A DNA stretch of 64,000 nt from assembly GCA_964034945.1 (NCBI GenBank), contig OZ035962.1:33011943-33075942 (forward strand), read 5' to 3'. Source of the DNA: Chrysopilus asiliformis. Taxonomy: Eukaryota; Arthropoda; Insecta; Diptera; Rhagionidae. Both the position numbers and the translations under genes were made by a program. The notes below the pieces were generated by a model. That model saw nothing but the letters and a program-made list of their open reading frames with translations, searched no databases and had not been told where the DNA came from. Shown in pieces: positions 45,371-54,252 of this stretch (the stretch's first letter is position 1; every line of letters starts with the position of its first letter).

Positions 45371-45741
45371 AGGGTCTTTCAACAAGGACATAACAATTTT
45401 GTATTTTAATAAAAACGCACCCTAAACTTTTTTTATGATCTGGCAATGCTAAAACGTCAGTCAAGGTTTACATTTTTAACATGGTGAAGTTCACGAACGA
45501 GCAATGCCACACAGCTGGTCAAACAATTGATCTATTGAAGGAGAAGTTCGGTAATTGTGTGATCTCGAGAAATGGTCTGGTCGAATGGCCACCTCACTCA
45601 TGCGATTTAACGCCGTTGGATTTCTTTTTATGGGGTTATGTTAAGTCGTTGGTTTATGCCAACAAGCCAACAACGTTGATATCTCAATTATTCTGTGTTT
45701 TATTTAAATACAAAACTGTTATGTCCATGTTGAAAGACCCG
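45371..45741 (+). mobile_element. 371-bp DD41D deletion derivative with intact TIRs
   Basis: The inverted ends GGGTCTTTCAACAAGGACAT and GGGTCTTTCAACATGGACAT continue as AACARTTTTGTATTTWAATA for about 40 bp. The interior is a fused remnant of a transposase related to 41681-42697 (separate entry). No clear TA duplication is visible; flanks are TTAAA and GATAT. Confidence 0.8.
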
Positions 45742-45798
45742 ATATATATGGCATGGAACAAGTTTTTATCAAAAGACCAACCTCTTTCGAAAATTTGA
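45481..45798 (+). pseudogene. transposase remnant: first eight residues fused to the C-terminal catalytic part
   Basis: MVKFTNEQ, the usual N-terminus of this transposase group, joins directly to CHTAGQTIDLLKEKFGNCVI and WPPHSCDLTPLDFFLWGYVK. The latter two match FQQDGATCHTAND..DLTPLDYFLWGY of the pseudogene at 41681-42697. The deletion removed the HTH and the first two catalytic acids, and the frame was preserved across the junction. From about residue 65 the frame reads through the right terminal repeat into flanking DNA (45742-45798), so the C-terminus is not native. Not active. Confidence 0.75.
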
Positions 45799-45879
45799 AA
45801 AATTTAATCACCACTACCTACTACCCCCTACTATACAATTGGAAATTTTTTTCGCAATTTTCTGGTTATATATTTTTTT

Positions 45880-46110
45880 CCAAAATATATTAGTCTTCGA
45901 ATGCAGAAAACCGCGTCAAAATCGGTTTACTGGTAGAAGTCGATCTTACAAATTTTGTTACATACGTACATATGACACACGCACATACAGACATGTTGCG
46001 GACTCATTAAACTGAGTCAATGGGTATTATATCCCGAGGACGTGCGGGGCTTCGTTTGGATTTTGGCTTTTGAATTGATTTTAATGTCTTTCCTATATGT
46101 AAGAAAGGAG
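45880..46110 (-). repeat. V3 dispersed repeat, minus orientation
   Basis: Inverted relative to 27170-27600: GCGTCAAAATCGGTTTACTG, GGTAGAAGTCGATCTTACAA, a CACACGCACATACAGACATG tract, GACTCATTAAACTGAGTCAA, CCGAGGACGTGCGGGGCTTC and CTTTCCTATATGTAAGAAAG. Confidence 0.7.
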
Positions 46111-46111
46111 A

Positions 46112-46285
46112 TAAATGTACTAAAAAAGAAAAAAAAAATTTTTTTGGGCGCTGTGCATCACAAATAAAAGCGAAATAAAAGCATAAAAAAATTAAAAAAT
46201 GTATATCTCGCTTTTATTTTTGATATCCAGCGCCCAAAAAATATTTTTTTTCCTTTTTAGTACATTTTTTAAACAAACACTTTAA
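46112..46285. mobile_element. second copy of the 24541 foldback family, shortened
   Basis: Inverted arms share ATGTACTAAAAAAGAAAAAA and GGGCGCTGTG..CAGCGCCC with the copy at 24541-24793 (there CTGGACGCTGTG). Arms are about 75 bp. An ATAAAAGCGAAATAAAAGC segment occupies the loop side. Confidence 0.65.
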
Positions 46286-47095
46286 AAAAAATCTTTTTTA
46301 TGTTATGCTATGCTTTTAAACTAAACCGAAAGAAATTAAAAACCAAGGTAACTTTTTTGCACAAAAAATCTAAAACAAATCAAGTAAATACTAATTAAAT
46401 TGTCAAATCAAATTAGTTTAAAACTCAAGTTGAAAATATTCTCAAAAATGAAATGGTTCGCTGTTGGTGGTCGAAAATTTCGTTAAAACTTTAAAAGGAA
46501 GGATTTAAGTATACAATTTCCATTGGGATTCCCTCATAAAAAGTTTTTTTTTATTAATGGCATCAAATCTGTTAACTCGATGATTAAGTTTTTATATAAT
46601 AAGATACCTTTCAGCTCAACTTTTAATTTGAATGAAAGAGTAGGGAAAAAGAATAACAAAGAAATTAAAATGTACAAAGCATAATAAACGTAAAGCCCAA
46701 AAAAAAATTCTTTGGAGATGGTATTTAGCCTGAAGTTTAATTAACATATGAAAATGTTTCTATCTAATTACCATTTTTAAAAATGTGTAAATGTGAAATA
46801 CTAGTGACAAATTGATCAGAAATTATTAAATTTATTATCTGATACATGATACAGTGGATCCTCTGTTTGTTTGGCAAAATTATCTTAGTTGCCGCATTTA
46901 TTTATGACCGGGCATTGGCTGCGTTGCGATTTTGTATTAATTATTGTAAATTTGTGGAAAAATAATAATTTTGAACTGGTATACATTTTTTTTCAATAAA
47001 TATACTCTGAAGGAGTTTTTATCGCATAAGATTATTTATTTCTTGTTACCGTTTAGTTTAGTTCAATGTTACTTTCCTATTTTAACCCAATATCT
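46286..47095. other. no gene seen
   Basis: AT-rich. A pogo-style phrase, ACAGTGGATCCTCTGTTTGT, occurs at 46852 without a partner. Confidence 0.4.
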
Positions 47096-47099
47096 TTTA

Positions 47100-47345
47100 T
47101 ATAATAGGCTTATGTATCTGTTTGTCTGTCTGTCTGCCTGTTCGCTTAAAACTCAAGAACCACTGAAGCATCAATGGACGAATCTTAGATTACAGGTCAA
47201 CCAGAGGTCCTCCTTCTTTCTTACCAATTTCCTCCATTAATGTATATTACTTTCTGTTTTTCTGTCTGTTCGCCAATAACTTGAGAACAACTGAACCGAA
47301 TTGAATGAAACTTTCAGGGAAACTTATTGGCGAAGCCCCTAGTCT
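47100..47345. repeat. two CTGT cassettes in tandem
   Basis: Cassette one: CTGTTTGTCTGTCTGTCTGC then AAACTCAAGAACCACTGAAG. Cassette two: TTTCTGTTTTTCTGTCTGTT then CTTGAGAACAACTGAACCGA and GAATGAAACTTTCAGGG. Each repeats the order tract - AAC..CTGAA - (T)GAAA(N)TTT. No coding function is inferred. Confidence 0.65.
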
Positions 47346-47378
47346 TCGCAATAAAATCCAAAATTCTTATTTAATGTA

Positions 47379-47505
47379 CAGTAGAATCCCGTTATATCGT
47401 ATTTCAAGAGACCGACGAATAAATACGATATATTGGGATATTCAAATCAGCAGGATTACGAATGATCGAGGGTAAAATAAGAAAAAAATACGAATTAACT
47501 AGATT
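47379..47505. mobile_element. single Tigger/pogo-like terminus
   Basis: TACAGTAGAATCCCGTTATA followed by internal ACGATATA words is typical of Tigger-type ends. No inverted partner was found before the Tc1 element, so it is probably truncated. Confidence 0.4.
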
Positions 47506-47856
47506 TTAATTTACGTGATTGAAAATACGTAGTATATTTGTGTGTGACATCAAAAATGCAACACACAATATCGAAATTCAAAATCGTTTTCATCATGGAT
47601 AACTCGAGAACGCGTTGAGTTACTTAAAAAAATTTTTTGTGAATGAGTCTTATAAAAATTCTAGTTTTCTCTTAACTTTTGGAAGAGTAACGTTAGCTAT
47701 AACAGGTACCTCCTATACAATTTTTTTGAAAAATTCAGAGTTTTTAAAATTTTTCGAGACGTTTTTGGGAAAAAATGAATATGAAATTTTTTTAAACTAA
47801 GAAAAATAATACTTATTTTTTATAGCGGCTAATTTCCATAATTGAAGGTTGATATA
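47506..47856. other. no gene seen
   Basis: Short AT-rich interval between the Tigger-like end and the Tc1 element. Confidence 0.4.
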
Positions 47857-49501
47857 CAGTCCCTGATCAATGAATTAGACGCACTCAGAAAATTTATCAA
47901 AATTATTAGATTTTTATCAATTTTATGTGAAAGAAATGATATTTTTTTAAACTAAGTTTTTTAATTGGATAAAATATACAGTTATATTGATCATAAACTA
48001 TTTCTTTTCTTAAAATTTAGTCAAACCCCCCCTGTTTTAAATGACCTCCGAGATACGCTTCGGCATACTGGAAATACATGAACTTATTATTTTTTTTAAA
48101 TCTGCATCATTTTCCCAAATGTTCTGTATATTTTCTTTCAGAACCGTTACTATTGGGTTCGGAACGCTTTAAACCTTGCATTTAAGCATAGCCCAACAAT
48201 TTTCTATCGCATTTAAGTCGGGAGAATTGCCAGGCCAGGGTAGAACGTTGATATTTTCACGTATTAAAAGGTTTTGGACAGATTTTGCAGTATGGCATGG
48301 TGCTCCATCCTGCATAAATGTGTAGTCGGATCGCATATTAGGTACGGAGTTCATATATGGAAGAAGAGTCCCTGATAAAACCGTTTGGTACTGGTTTTGG
48401 CGCATTGTTCCCTCCACAAAATAAATGGGTCCGGGGCCATTTCCGCTGATACAGCTCCAAATCATTACAGCCGGCGGATGTTTCACTCTTTTTACTACAC
48501 AGTCATCCTTATATGGCAAGTCTCCGTGACTGCCTCGATCCGTGACTCATCACTAAATATCACCTATGGATTTAGAAAATTTTGAATATTTCATGAATTT
48601 TAATAAAATGTTCAGAACAAATATATTCTTTGATACTTTTTTTTACCGTTCTCCAGTCATCAACTGTAAAATGTCGATGAAGTTGTGCCCACATCAATCT
48701 TTTTTTTTCATATATGCGGTCAATTTTGGCTTTTTTGCAGGACGTCTTCCCCGTAAATTTGCTTCATACAATCTACGCCGTAATGTTACCGCAGATATAT
48801 TCGCTCCTATCTCTTTCAGTTGTCTTGTGAGGGAATGAGAGGTTGCTCTACGTTGTTGTAAAGCTAATTGAATGATTTTTCTGTCCATTCTAGAAGTCGT
48901 TTTTCGAATTCTACGACAGTTTCCACGATTTTTTTCTAGTGGTGAACGTCCCATTCGTAGAGTTCTGGATATTCTGTCTACAGTGGAAGCTGACATTTTC
49001 TCTTTCCTTGATATTTCTCGGTTGGAAATATGACCAGTTTTTAGCAAAGCTAAGATAACTTGCTTTTTGTCACTGCCAATATCTTTTACGCGTCCCATTT
49101 TCACGTTTTTTTTTAATTTTTAGAACTTTTACACTTTTTACCGCAAACACTGTTCCAAAATTCTCGAATTTCCTCACAAAATTATACACTTGCCGTTATA
49201 TTGAACACAATTTATATGCACTGATCAAAAATTTTCGTCACACAACTTAAATTACAGCTCCCGATACTCAAAAGATACTTACTCGATTAAAAATAAAATC
49301 TGCTTTCACTCATTTATCATTTCATGATAAATGTTCATGAAATTTGTTTACAGTTTTAAGTACCGTAAGCTCTCGGAAAAAACCCAGAATTTTTTTGTTT
49401 GTATAATTTTTCTCTCAGTTTTGAATGAAAAAATATAATTAAGTATTTTTCACAAATTTCTTAAATTGCATGAGTGCGTCTAATTCATTGATCAGGGACT
49501 G
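47857..49501 (-). mobile_element. Tc1-type element, full length (1645 bp)
   Basis: The inverted ends CAGTCCCTGATCAATGAATT..AGACGCACTC match over about 30 bases and are flanked by TA (47855-47856, 49502-49503). A transposase gene fills most of the minus strand. Well-matched ends and length indicate a fairly recent insertion, though the gene is broken. Confidence 0.92.
48039..49104 (-). pseudogene. Tc1 (DD34E) transposase with an intron, three disabling changes
   Basis: Reads from the ATG at 49104 through a bipartite paired-like domain (GRVKDIGSDKKQVILALLKT, then REISRKEKMSASTVDRI and a second HTH about 85-115). An 83-base interval, 48564-48646, has GT..AG ends, and its removal gives DDWRT|VIFSDESRI in frame, the first catalytic D. 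The rest of the core is PPAVMIWSCISGNGPGPIYF, MQDGAPCHTAKSVQ (second D) and WPGNSPDLNAIENCW (E), with 34 residues between D and E. Disabled by a one-base shift in a run of nine A at about 48702-48710, another shift near 48530-48540, and a TAA at 48169. The frame after that TAA continues as NIWENDADLKKIISSC to a natural stop at 48039. Confidence 0.9.
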
Positions 49502-49639
49502 TAGACCGTTTGAATCACCATATAAAAAACAAACTTTTTATATGAAAGAAAATTTTAAGTGCTTCTGAATGCAAAAAAAAATACATTTTAGAGATTTTTG
49601 GTGTTTCCAGTGGCGTGGGCGCATTTTTCATCTCTCACA

Positions 49640-50057
49640 GAGCCACGCAAAGACCGGCTAAAAAGTAATCAACTTTTTTCGGCAAAACTCATTTTATTTC
49701 TCAACATTGTCTCCTTTTTGAAGTGACACACTTCATTCAACGATTCTCCATTTTTTGATAATAATACGATTTCTCGAAGCCTTTAAAAAATACCTCTATT
49801 TCAGCCATGACCTCCTAGTTCAATCCAAATATTTTACCATCGAGCCATTTCTTCAAGTTTGAAAATAGATAATATTCGGAGGTGGCCAAATCTGGGGAAT
49901 ATGGTGGATGAGGAACCAATTCGTAGCGCAATTCATGAAATTTTAGCATTGCGACTGCGGACTTGTTTACCAACGCGTTGTCCTGGTGGAAGAGCCTTTT
50001 TTCTTCACCAAATGCGGCCGCGTTCGCTTCAAATCGGCGTTAAATCGATCCAACAGC
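49640..50057 (-). pseudogene. mariner (DD34D) transposase C-terminal remnant
   Basis: Minus-strand reading from 50057: LLDRFNADLKRTRPHLVKKK, then after a one-base shift LFHQDNALVNKSAVAMLKFH and YELVPHPPYSPDLATSEYYL. Thirty-four residues separate the QDN aspartate from the position of the last acid, but that codon (49875-49877) is GAA (E) where mariner has D, so the triad is altered as well as the frame broken. Stops follow (for example after LDGKIFGLN). The 5' part is missing: the homology ends exactly where the V2 fragment begins at about 50061. Confidence 0.8.
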
Positions 50058-50060
50058 TCA

Positions 50061-50175
50061 AAATCTTTTGTCATACAAAACACCCATGTGTAGTTAACTT
50101 TTATGTCGGACAATTTGATCGATGCTTTGCAGACTGTTTGCTAAATCAAATCTATATGATTCTTATATAGAGTAT
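50061..50175 (+). repeat. V2 repeat fragment (distal end)
   Basis: Only the last part of V2 is present: CAAAATCTTTTGTCATACAA, CACCCATGTGTAGTTAACTT, ATGTCGGACAATTTGATCGA and AGAGTATAAAAAC. It abuts the truncated mariner. Confidence 0.65.
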
Positions 50176-50880
50176 AAAAACAAATCGGTTACAACAAACC
50201 ATGATTGGAATTTCTTTGATACCTTGTTAATGTACGTGAACATGAAATTCAACTGACAAACTATCGATTTAAATTCAGATTTTTAGATTTTGCCTATTTT
50301 ACTACACAAGCTCTTCCGAATTGTCGCAAGTGCAAGATACTACTTCGTATGTGCACAAAACTGGGGATTCAATCTACCTAAACAAAGACGTGTCTAGAGT
50401 GGAAGTCTCTTACGATATTGGAGTAAAGACACATTGAAAATATCGACGATGGAAATGCTTCAGACTGGGAAAAAGAACTTGATTTTTTCGCTGGATGGAG
50501 ACAAACTTTCTACACATTTTCTATCCACAGTCTGCTCATGAATAATTTCTAACTCTAAATTCAACACATTTGAATAATTTATGTTCTAGCGAACCGCAAC
50601 TAGTATAACCAGCAGCCAGTCGGTCAGCATTTCACACAAATCTCCCTTAAAAATCCACAAGTGCAAAACAACCCACTGTTTCCACAAGCCGCTCTAGGGT
50701 TAAGACTGCCGTTCCAATGCATATTGAATATACAACATGTGTTGGATTTTCTTTCCTTAGTTGGAAAACTTCTGGCCAACATATTTTCTATGGACATTTT
50801 TTCTAAATTATTTTTTAATTGTGAATGCAGTTTAATAATTCAAACCCACACAGTGGCACTATTTCCCTACCTCCAATAAC
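50176..50880. other. no gene seen
   Basis: Unassigned DNA. Short ORFs lack recognisable domains. Confidence 0.4.
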
Positions 50881-50884
50881 GAGA

Positions 50885-51120
50885 ACTTTTTCTGTCAGTC
50901 TGTGTACAAGATTTATCAAAAACTACCAGATCTAAAGCCATGAAATTTTACAGGTATGGTTGGTCCTGGAATGAGACAATCCTATCAACTTTTGGTGGAA
51001 AACCGTTAACCGGAAGTAACCAAAATGGCAGCTTTTTAAAAATCGCGATTTCGTTTTTTGTTATTTACTCCGAAACTACGCGTTTTTCAGTAGCCTTATT
51101 TGCGACAAAAGATTAAGACC
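50885..51120 (+). repeat. repeat X (intact site for the V2 insertion)
   Basis: It opens with CTGTCAGTCTGTGTACAAGA, then GCCATGAAATTTTACAGGTA, GGTCCTGGAATGAGACAATC, AACTTTTGGTGGAAAACCG, GGAAGTAACCAAAATGGCAG, AAAAATCGCGATTTCGTTTT and ACTACGCGTTTTTCAGTAG. A second copy at 56272-57010 has the same words interrupted by V2 after GGAAGTAACCAAAA. Confidence 0.75.
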
Positions 51121-51480
51121 AAGGGGTACACAACTCAAATAATCCCAATAATCTTACGGTAGTCAGCAATAATCACCAGTCTTTCAAATCTCAAGCGCCT
51201 GAATATCTATCTATCTTTTTAATTCACATTTAACTAAAGGTTCGGAGTTGTGGGGAACCATTCCATTAAAAAACGCACTTTTGGCGAAAATTTGTTGTTA
51301 AAAAAAAAATAATAGGTGCGACAAATCTAATAAATGACTGGGAATTCTAAAAAGAGAAGTAAGGTTCTTGCCGCATCAGCCGTTTTTTGTTGTTAGGTTT
51401 TTTGCAGATAATTTGGACATTTTTGACAATAGTACACCTTTGCTAAAATAAAATTTCCTACACTTTATAACTCGATATCT
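51121..51480. other. no gene seen
   Basis: Possibly the diverged continuation of repeat X (GATAACTCGATATCTTTAA-like words recur near 51470 and 57040). No coding features. Confidence 0.35.
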
Positions 51481-51484
51481 TTAA

Positions 51485-52121
51485 CCCTAATCCGTATTTC
51501 GTGTCAATTTGACACAATTTTCGAATTCAAATCCCCTTATTTCATTGTTTTTTTTATTAAATTGATCTGAGATTTTGGCGCAAGGTAAAAATCATATATG
51601 AATTTTTAATTTTTCTAATTGGATTTACCGTTAGGAGTCACATGGTCGCTGTACAAAAAAATCCCTTAATCTGTCGTTCATGTGTCAAATTGACACAATG
51701 GTAAAAACTTAAACATTACGCTGCGTCAAAAAGATATTTCATGCACATTTTTTATTTGAATTGAAATAGTATCAACAGGAATACAATTTGCCATCGTTTC
51801 CAAAAAAAAAATCTAATTCCAATGTCCACAGTGTACGATGTGATAAATGTGTAAAATCTACTTGTCCATCTCACCGTTTCACAATTTGTGAAAAATGTGG
51901 AACCAACGTTCAATTTTCTTGATTCCTTTTTTATGTAATTTTGTATGTTATTAATAAGACCAAATTATTTTTTTTGCTTTTCTCAATAAAAAAAAATAAT
52001 GATTAATCAAGAAAACTTAATTTTGTTACAATTAACACTAAAAATATGGGATTTTCTGGTATTGTGTCAATTTGACACATGAAATACTTTTAAGTAACTT
52101 TAAATGAAATACGGATGAGGG
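51485..52121 (+). mobile_element. 637-bp piggyBac deletion derivative retaining the cysteine-rich C-terminus
   Basis: TTAA flanks both ends (51481-51484, 52122-52125). Ends CCCTAATCCGTATTTCGTGT and, inverted, CCCTCATCCGTATTTCATTT. GTGTCAATTTGACAC palindromes occur just inside the left end, at about 51678 (variant) and at 52065. A transposase C-terminal remnant lies in the middle. Confidence 0.85.
51766..51922 (+). pseudogene. piggyBac transposase C-terminal cysteine-rich domain fragment
   Basis: A plus-strand frame reads EYNLPSFPKKKSNSNVHSV then RCDKCVKSTCPSHRFTICEK and CGTNVQFS, ending at TGA 51920-51922. C-x2-C-x4-C-x2-H-x5-C-x2-C is the zinc-binding tail seen at the C-terminus of piggyBac transposases, where it recognises the terminal repeats. 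A stop (TAG, just upstream of YQQEYN) closes the 5' side. The DDD catalytic domain has been deleted. Confidence 0.75.
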
Positions 52122-52757
52122 TTAAACAGTATCGAGATATACCGTTATTTGAAAAAAAAATCGGTTTTTTTTACGATTCCCTGGAAAGAAAATAATATTT
52201 GCCACAATTTTTTCTTTGACTGTTATCCACTATCTTTTACCGTTATTGAGATATTTTCATTGAAATTTAAAAAAATAGATTTTTGAAAAAAAAACAGTTG
52301 AAAGAAGAATTAAAGATATTACATTTTTGCCTTTCACTGTAAATCGATATCTTTACCGTTATCGAGATATTTCAAATTTTGTGAAAATAAATAAATATTT
52401 CTACACGGTAAAAACTGGAGTCTAATTTTTTTTAACTTTTCTCCTCTATTTTTTAAACTTTTGAAATTTTAGTGGAATTTTAAACTATTTTCTCTATATT
52501 ATTTGATCGAAAGCAAAATACGTTCACAATCGAAATACACGGTTCGCAATCGATATTCACAATACCAAACTTTCGATTTGACATTCGATCGACCATTTGA
52601 CGATAATCACAATGCACACCTAAATTTAAGACTCAGACATCTTAAACTTAAACCGTAAGGTTTTAATTTGAGAATTTTTAGAAATTTGGAACTAATTTTT
52701 ACACTATTTTAGACTAAAATTTAAATTTTAATACCTTAAATTTAGACCGGATAATAC
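52122..52757. other. no gene seen
   Basis: AT-rich. TTTACCGTTATCGAGATAT-type phrases repeat three times (52135, 52236, 52345), perhaps as decayed repeat. CGATTTGACATTCGATCGAC near 52575 is self-complementary in part. Confidence 0.35.
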
Positions 52758-52759
52758 TA

Positions 52760-53379
52760 CAGTACAATCGCGATTATATGTACTCGCGATTATATGAACC
52801 TCGCGGTTATATGACTGCCCAAAAATTTGTATGAAGCCTCAATTATATGATCATTGCGAATCGAAAAAACCTCGATTATGTGATCATCGACATTATTTCG
52901 AGTAAATAACTGGATTTTTTTTATTGGAATCGATGATGTTCTAAATCGACATGCTTGGATGCTTGGACAAATGATATTCCAGATCTCGTTGAAGATTTTA
53001 GTGTAGATGAAGACGATTGTCAGCAAAGTGAGGATGACGAAATTTTTACTTTGAAAAAAATTATCACCCAAACTGAGGCATTGGATTGGGCTGTTGAAAA
53101 CGACGTTGACTCAACAGAGATCGGAACGCTGCAAAGACTTAAAAAAAGGCTGTTTTAACAAATATAAGCAGCATTAGACAACAAAATTTATTAAAATACT
53201 TTAACAAAATATATATTTTTGTGAGAAGATTAAAAAATACTTAACACTTTAACCTTTGTTTGTATTAAACGTAAGGAAACCTGAAAAAAAAATTGAAAAT
53301 TTGACCCTCGGTTATATGAAAACCTTGATTATATGACCCACCCCAACATTAATTAGATCATATAATCGCGATTGTACTG
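52760..53379 (+). mobile_element. 620-bp Tigger/pogo deletion derivative
   Basis: Perfect inverted ends CAGTACAATCGCGATTATAT are flanked by TA (52758-52759, 53380-53381). The terminal phrase GATTATATGA is reiterated inward on both sides (eight or more times). CAGT-starting ends and the TA duplication are typical of Tigger elements. It carries a C-terminal transposase remnant. Confidence 0.88.
52955..53158 (+). pseudogene. Tigger-type transposase C-terminal tail
   Basis: A frame of 67 residues: an acidic segment (LVEDFSVDEDDCQQSEDDEI) then helical EALDWAVENDVDSTEIGTLQ, RLKKRLF and stop. CENP-B/Tigger-type transposases end with such an acidic stretch plus a helical AL..A..WAE..-like tail. The HTH and DDE parts are gone. 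The ATG is only the first in the surviving piece (the reading is open slightly further upstream). Confidence 0.55.
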
Positions 53380-53660
53380 TATTTAAAATTTGAAAATAAT
53401 TTCAAACTTTTAAGTTTGGTTTTTAGGCTCAAAAAGGTGTTGACCTATACATATGTAGGAAAAAAGTCTAAAAATTAGACTTTATTTTTTAGCGTGTATA
53501 TAAACTAATATTTTATTCGTCGGTTTATAGTGTAAATTGTGTAGAAATGGAGATTTTGTATAAGAGAGTTATGTGCTGTTCACATAAGATATTTATACAA
53601 AAATAAACATAATATGTTATGAAATGATTTCTCGAAAAAAAACCTATCTAGTTTCGAGTT

Positions 53661-54252
53661 TTAAACATAACAAAAGCTATAATTGCCAATCTGGCAATTA
53701 TTGAAAACCCGTATGGTGATATTCGTATCAAAATTTCACTTTGAAGTCAAACTTTCCAATAAGATTTTTTAAAATTTATTCCAATCGGATTTTGATGTTT
53801 TATGTAGAATCATATCCTAAATAACTTTTATTCTTGGACTTTTTTGATAAGATGCACCGTTTTTGAGATATTCGCAAAAAACGTTTTCGTTCGTATGGGG
53901 GGTACCCCCCCTAATAGTCAATTTCTGCCCATGAACGAACTTAGCCTCGCATATTACGAAAAACAGATCTGTGCAAAATTTCTGTAGCTCAATCCGTGCG
54001 CCCGCAATCCGCGCCACAGACGGACGGACGGACGGACGGACGGACGGACGGACGGACGGACGGACGGACGGACAGACGGACAGACGGACGGACAGACGGA
54101 CGGACGGTCGGACGGACATGCAAAAATTAATTATATTTATCATTCTAAACACACTGGTGTAATTCATTTTTGTGTGTGATGAGGGGATCTTGGCGTTACA
54201 AACGGTAAGGCAAAGTTAATATACCCTTTGGTTTCACCAGACGGGTATAAAA
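53661..54252 (+). repeat. V1 dispersed repeat with the longest GACG array
   Basis: Same order of blocks as 27642-28222, with a small deletion after GGTGATATTCGTATCAAAA. The tetranucleotide array at 54017-54118 is about 100 bases, the longest in the window. The end reads TTTCACCAGACGGGTATAAA. Confidence 0.85.
54017..54118. repeat. GACG/GACA tetranucleotide array
   Basis: About 25 tandem units of GACG with interspersed GACA and one GTCG, inside V1. Confidence 0.92.

Noticed and set aside
46852..46900. Tigger-style terminus ACAGTGGATCCTCTGTTTGT
   Set aside because: Single occurrence without a partner or internal reiteration.
47379..47856. A complete Tigger element
   Set aside because: Only one terminus is readable. 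No inverted partner occurs before the Tc1 element.
53817..54167. Open frames through the V1 copies (also 27851-28154, 29455-29694, 41061-41336)
   Set aside because: They exist because GACG/GTCC arrays lack stop codons. The frames differ between strands and show no shared protein constraint.
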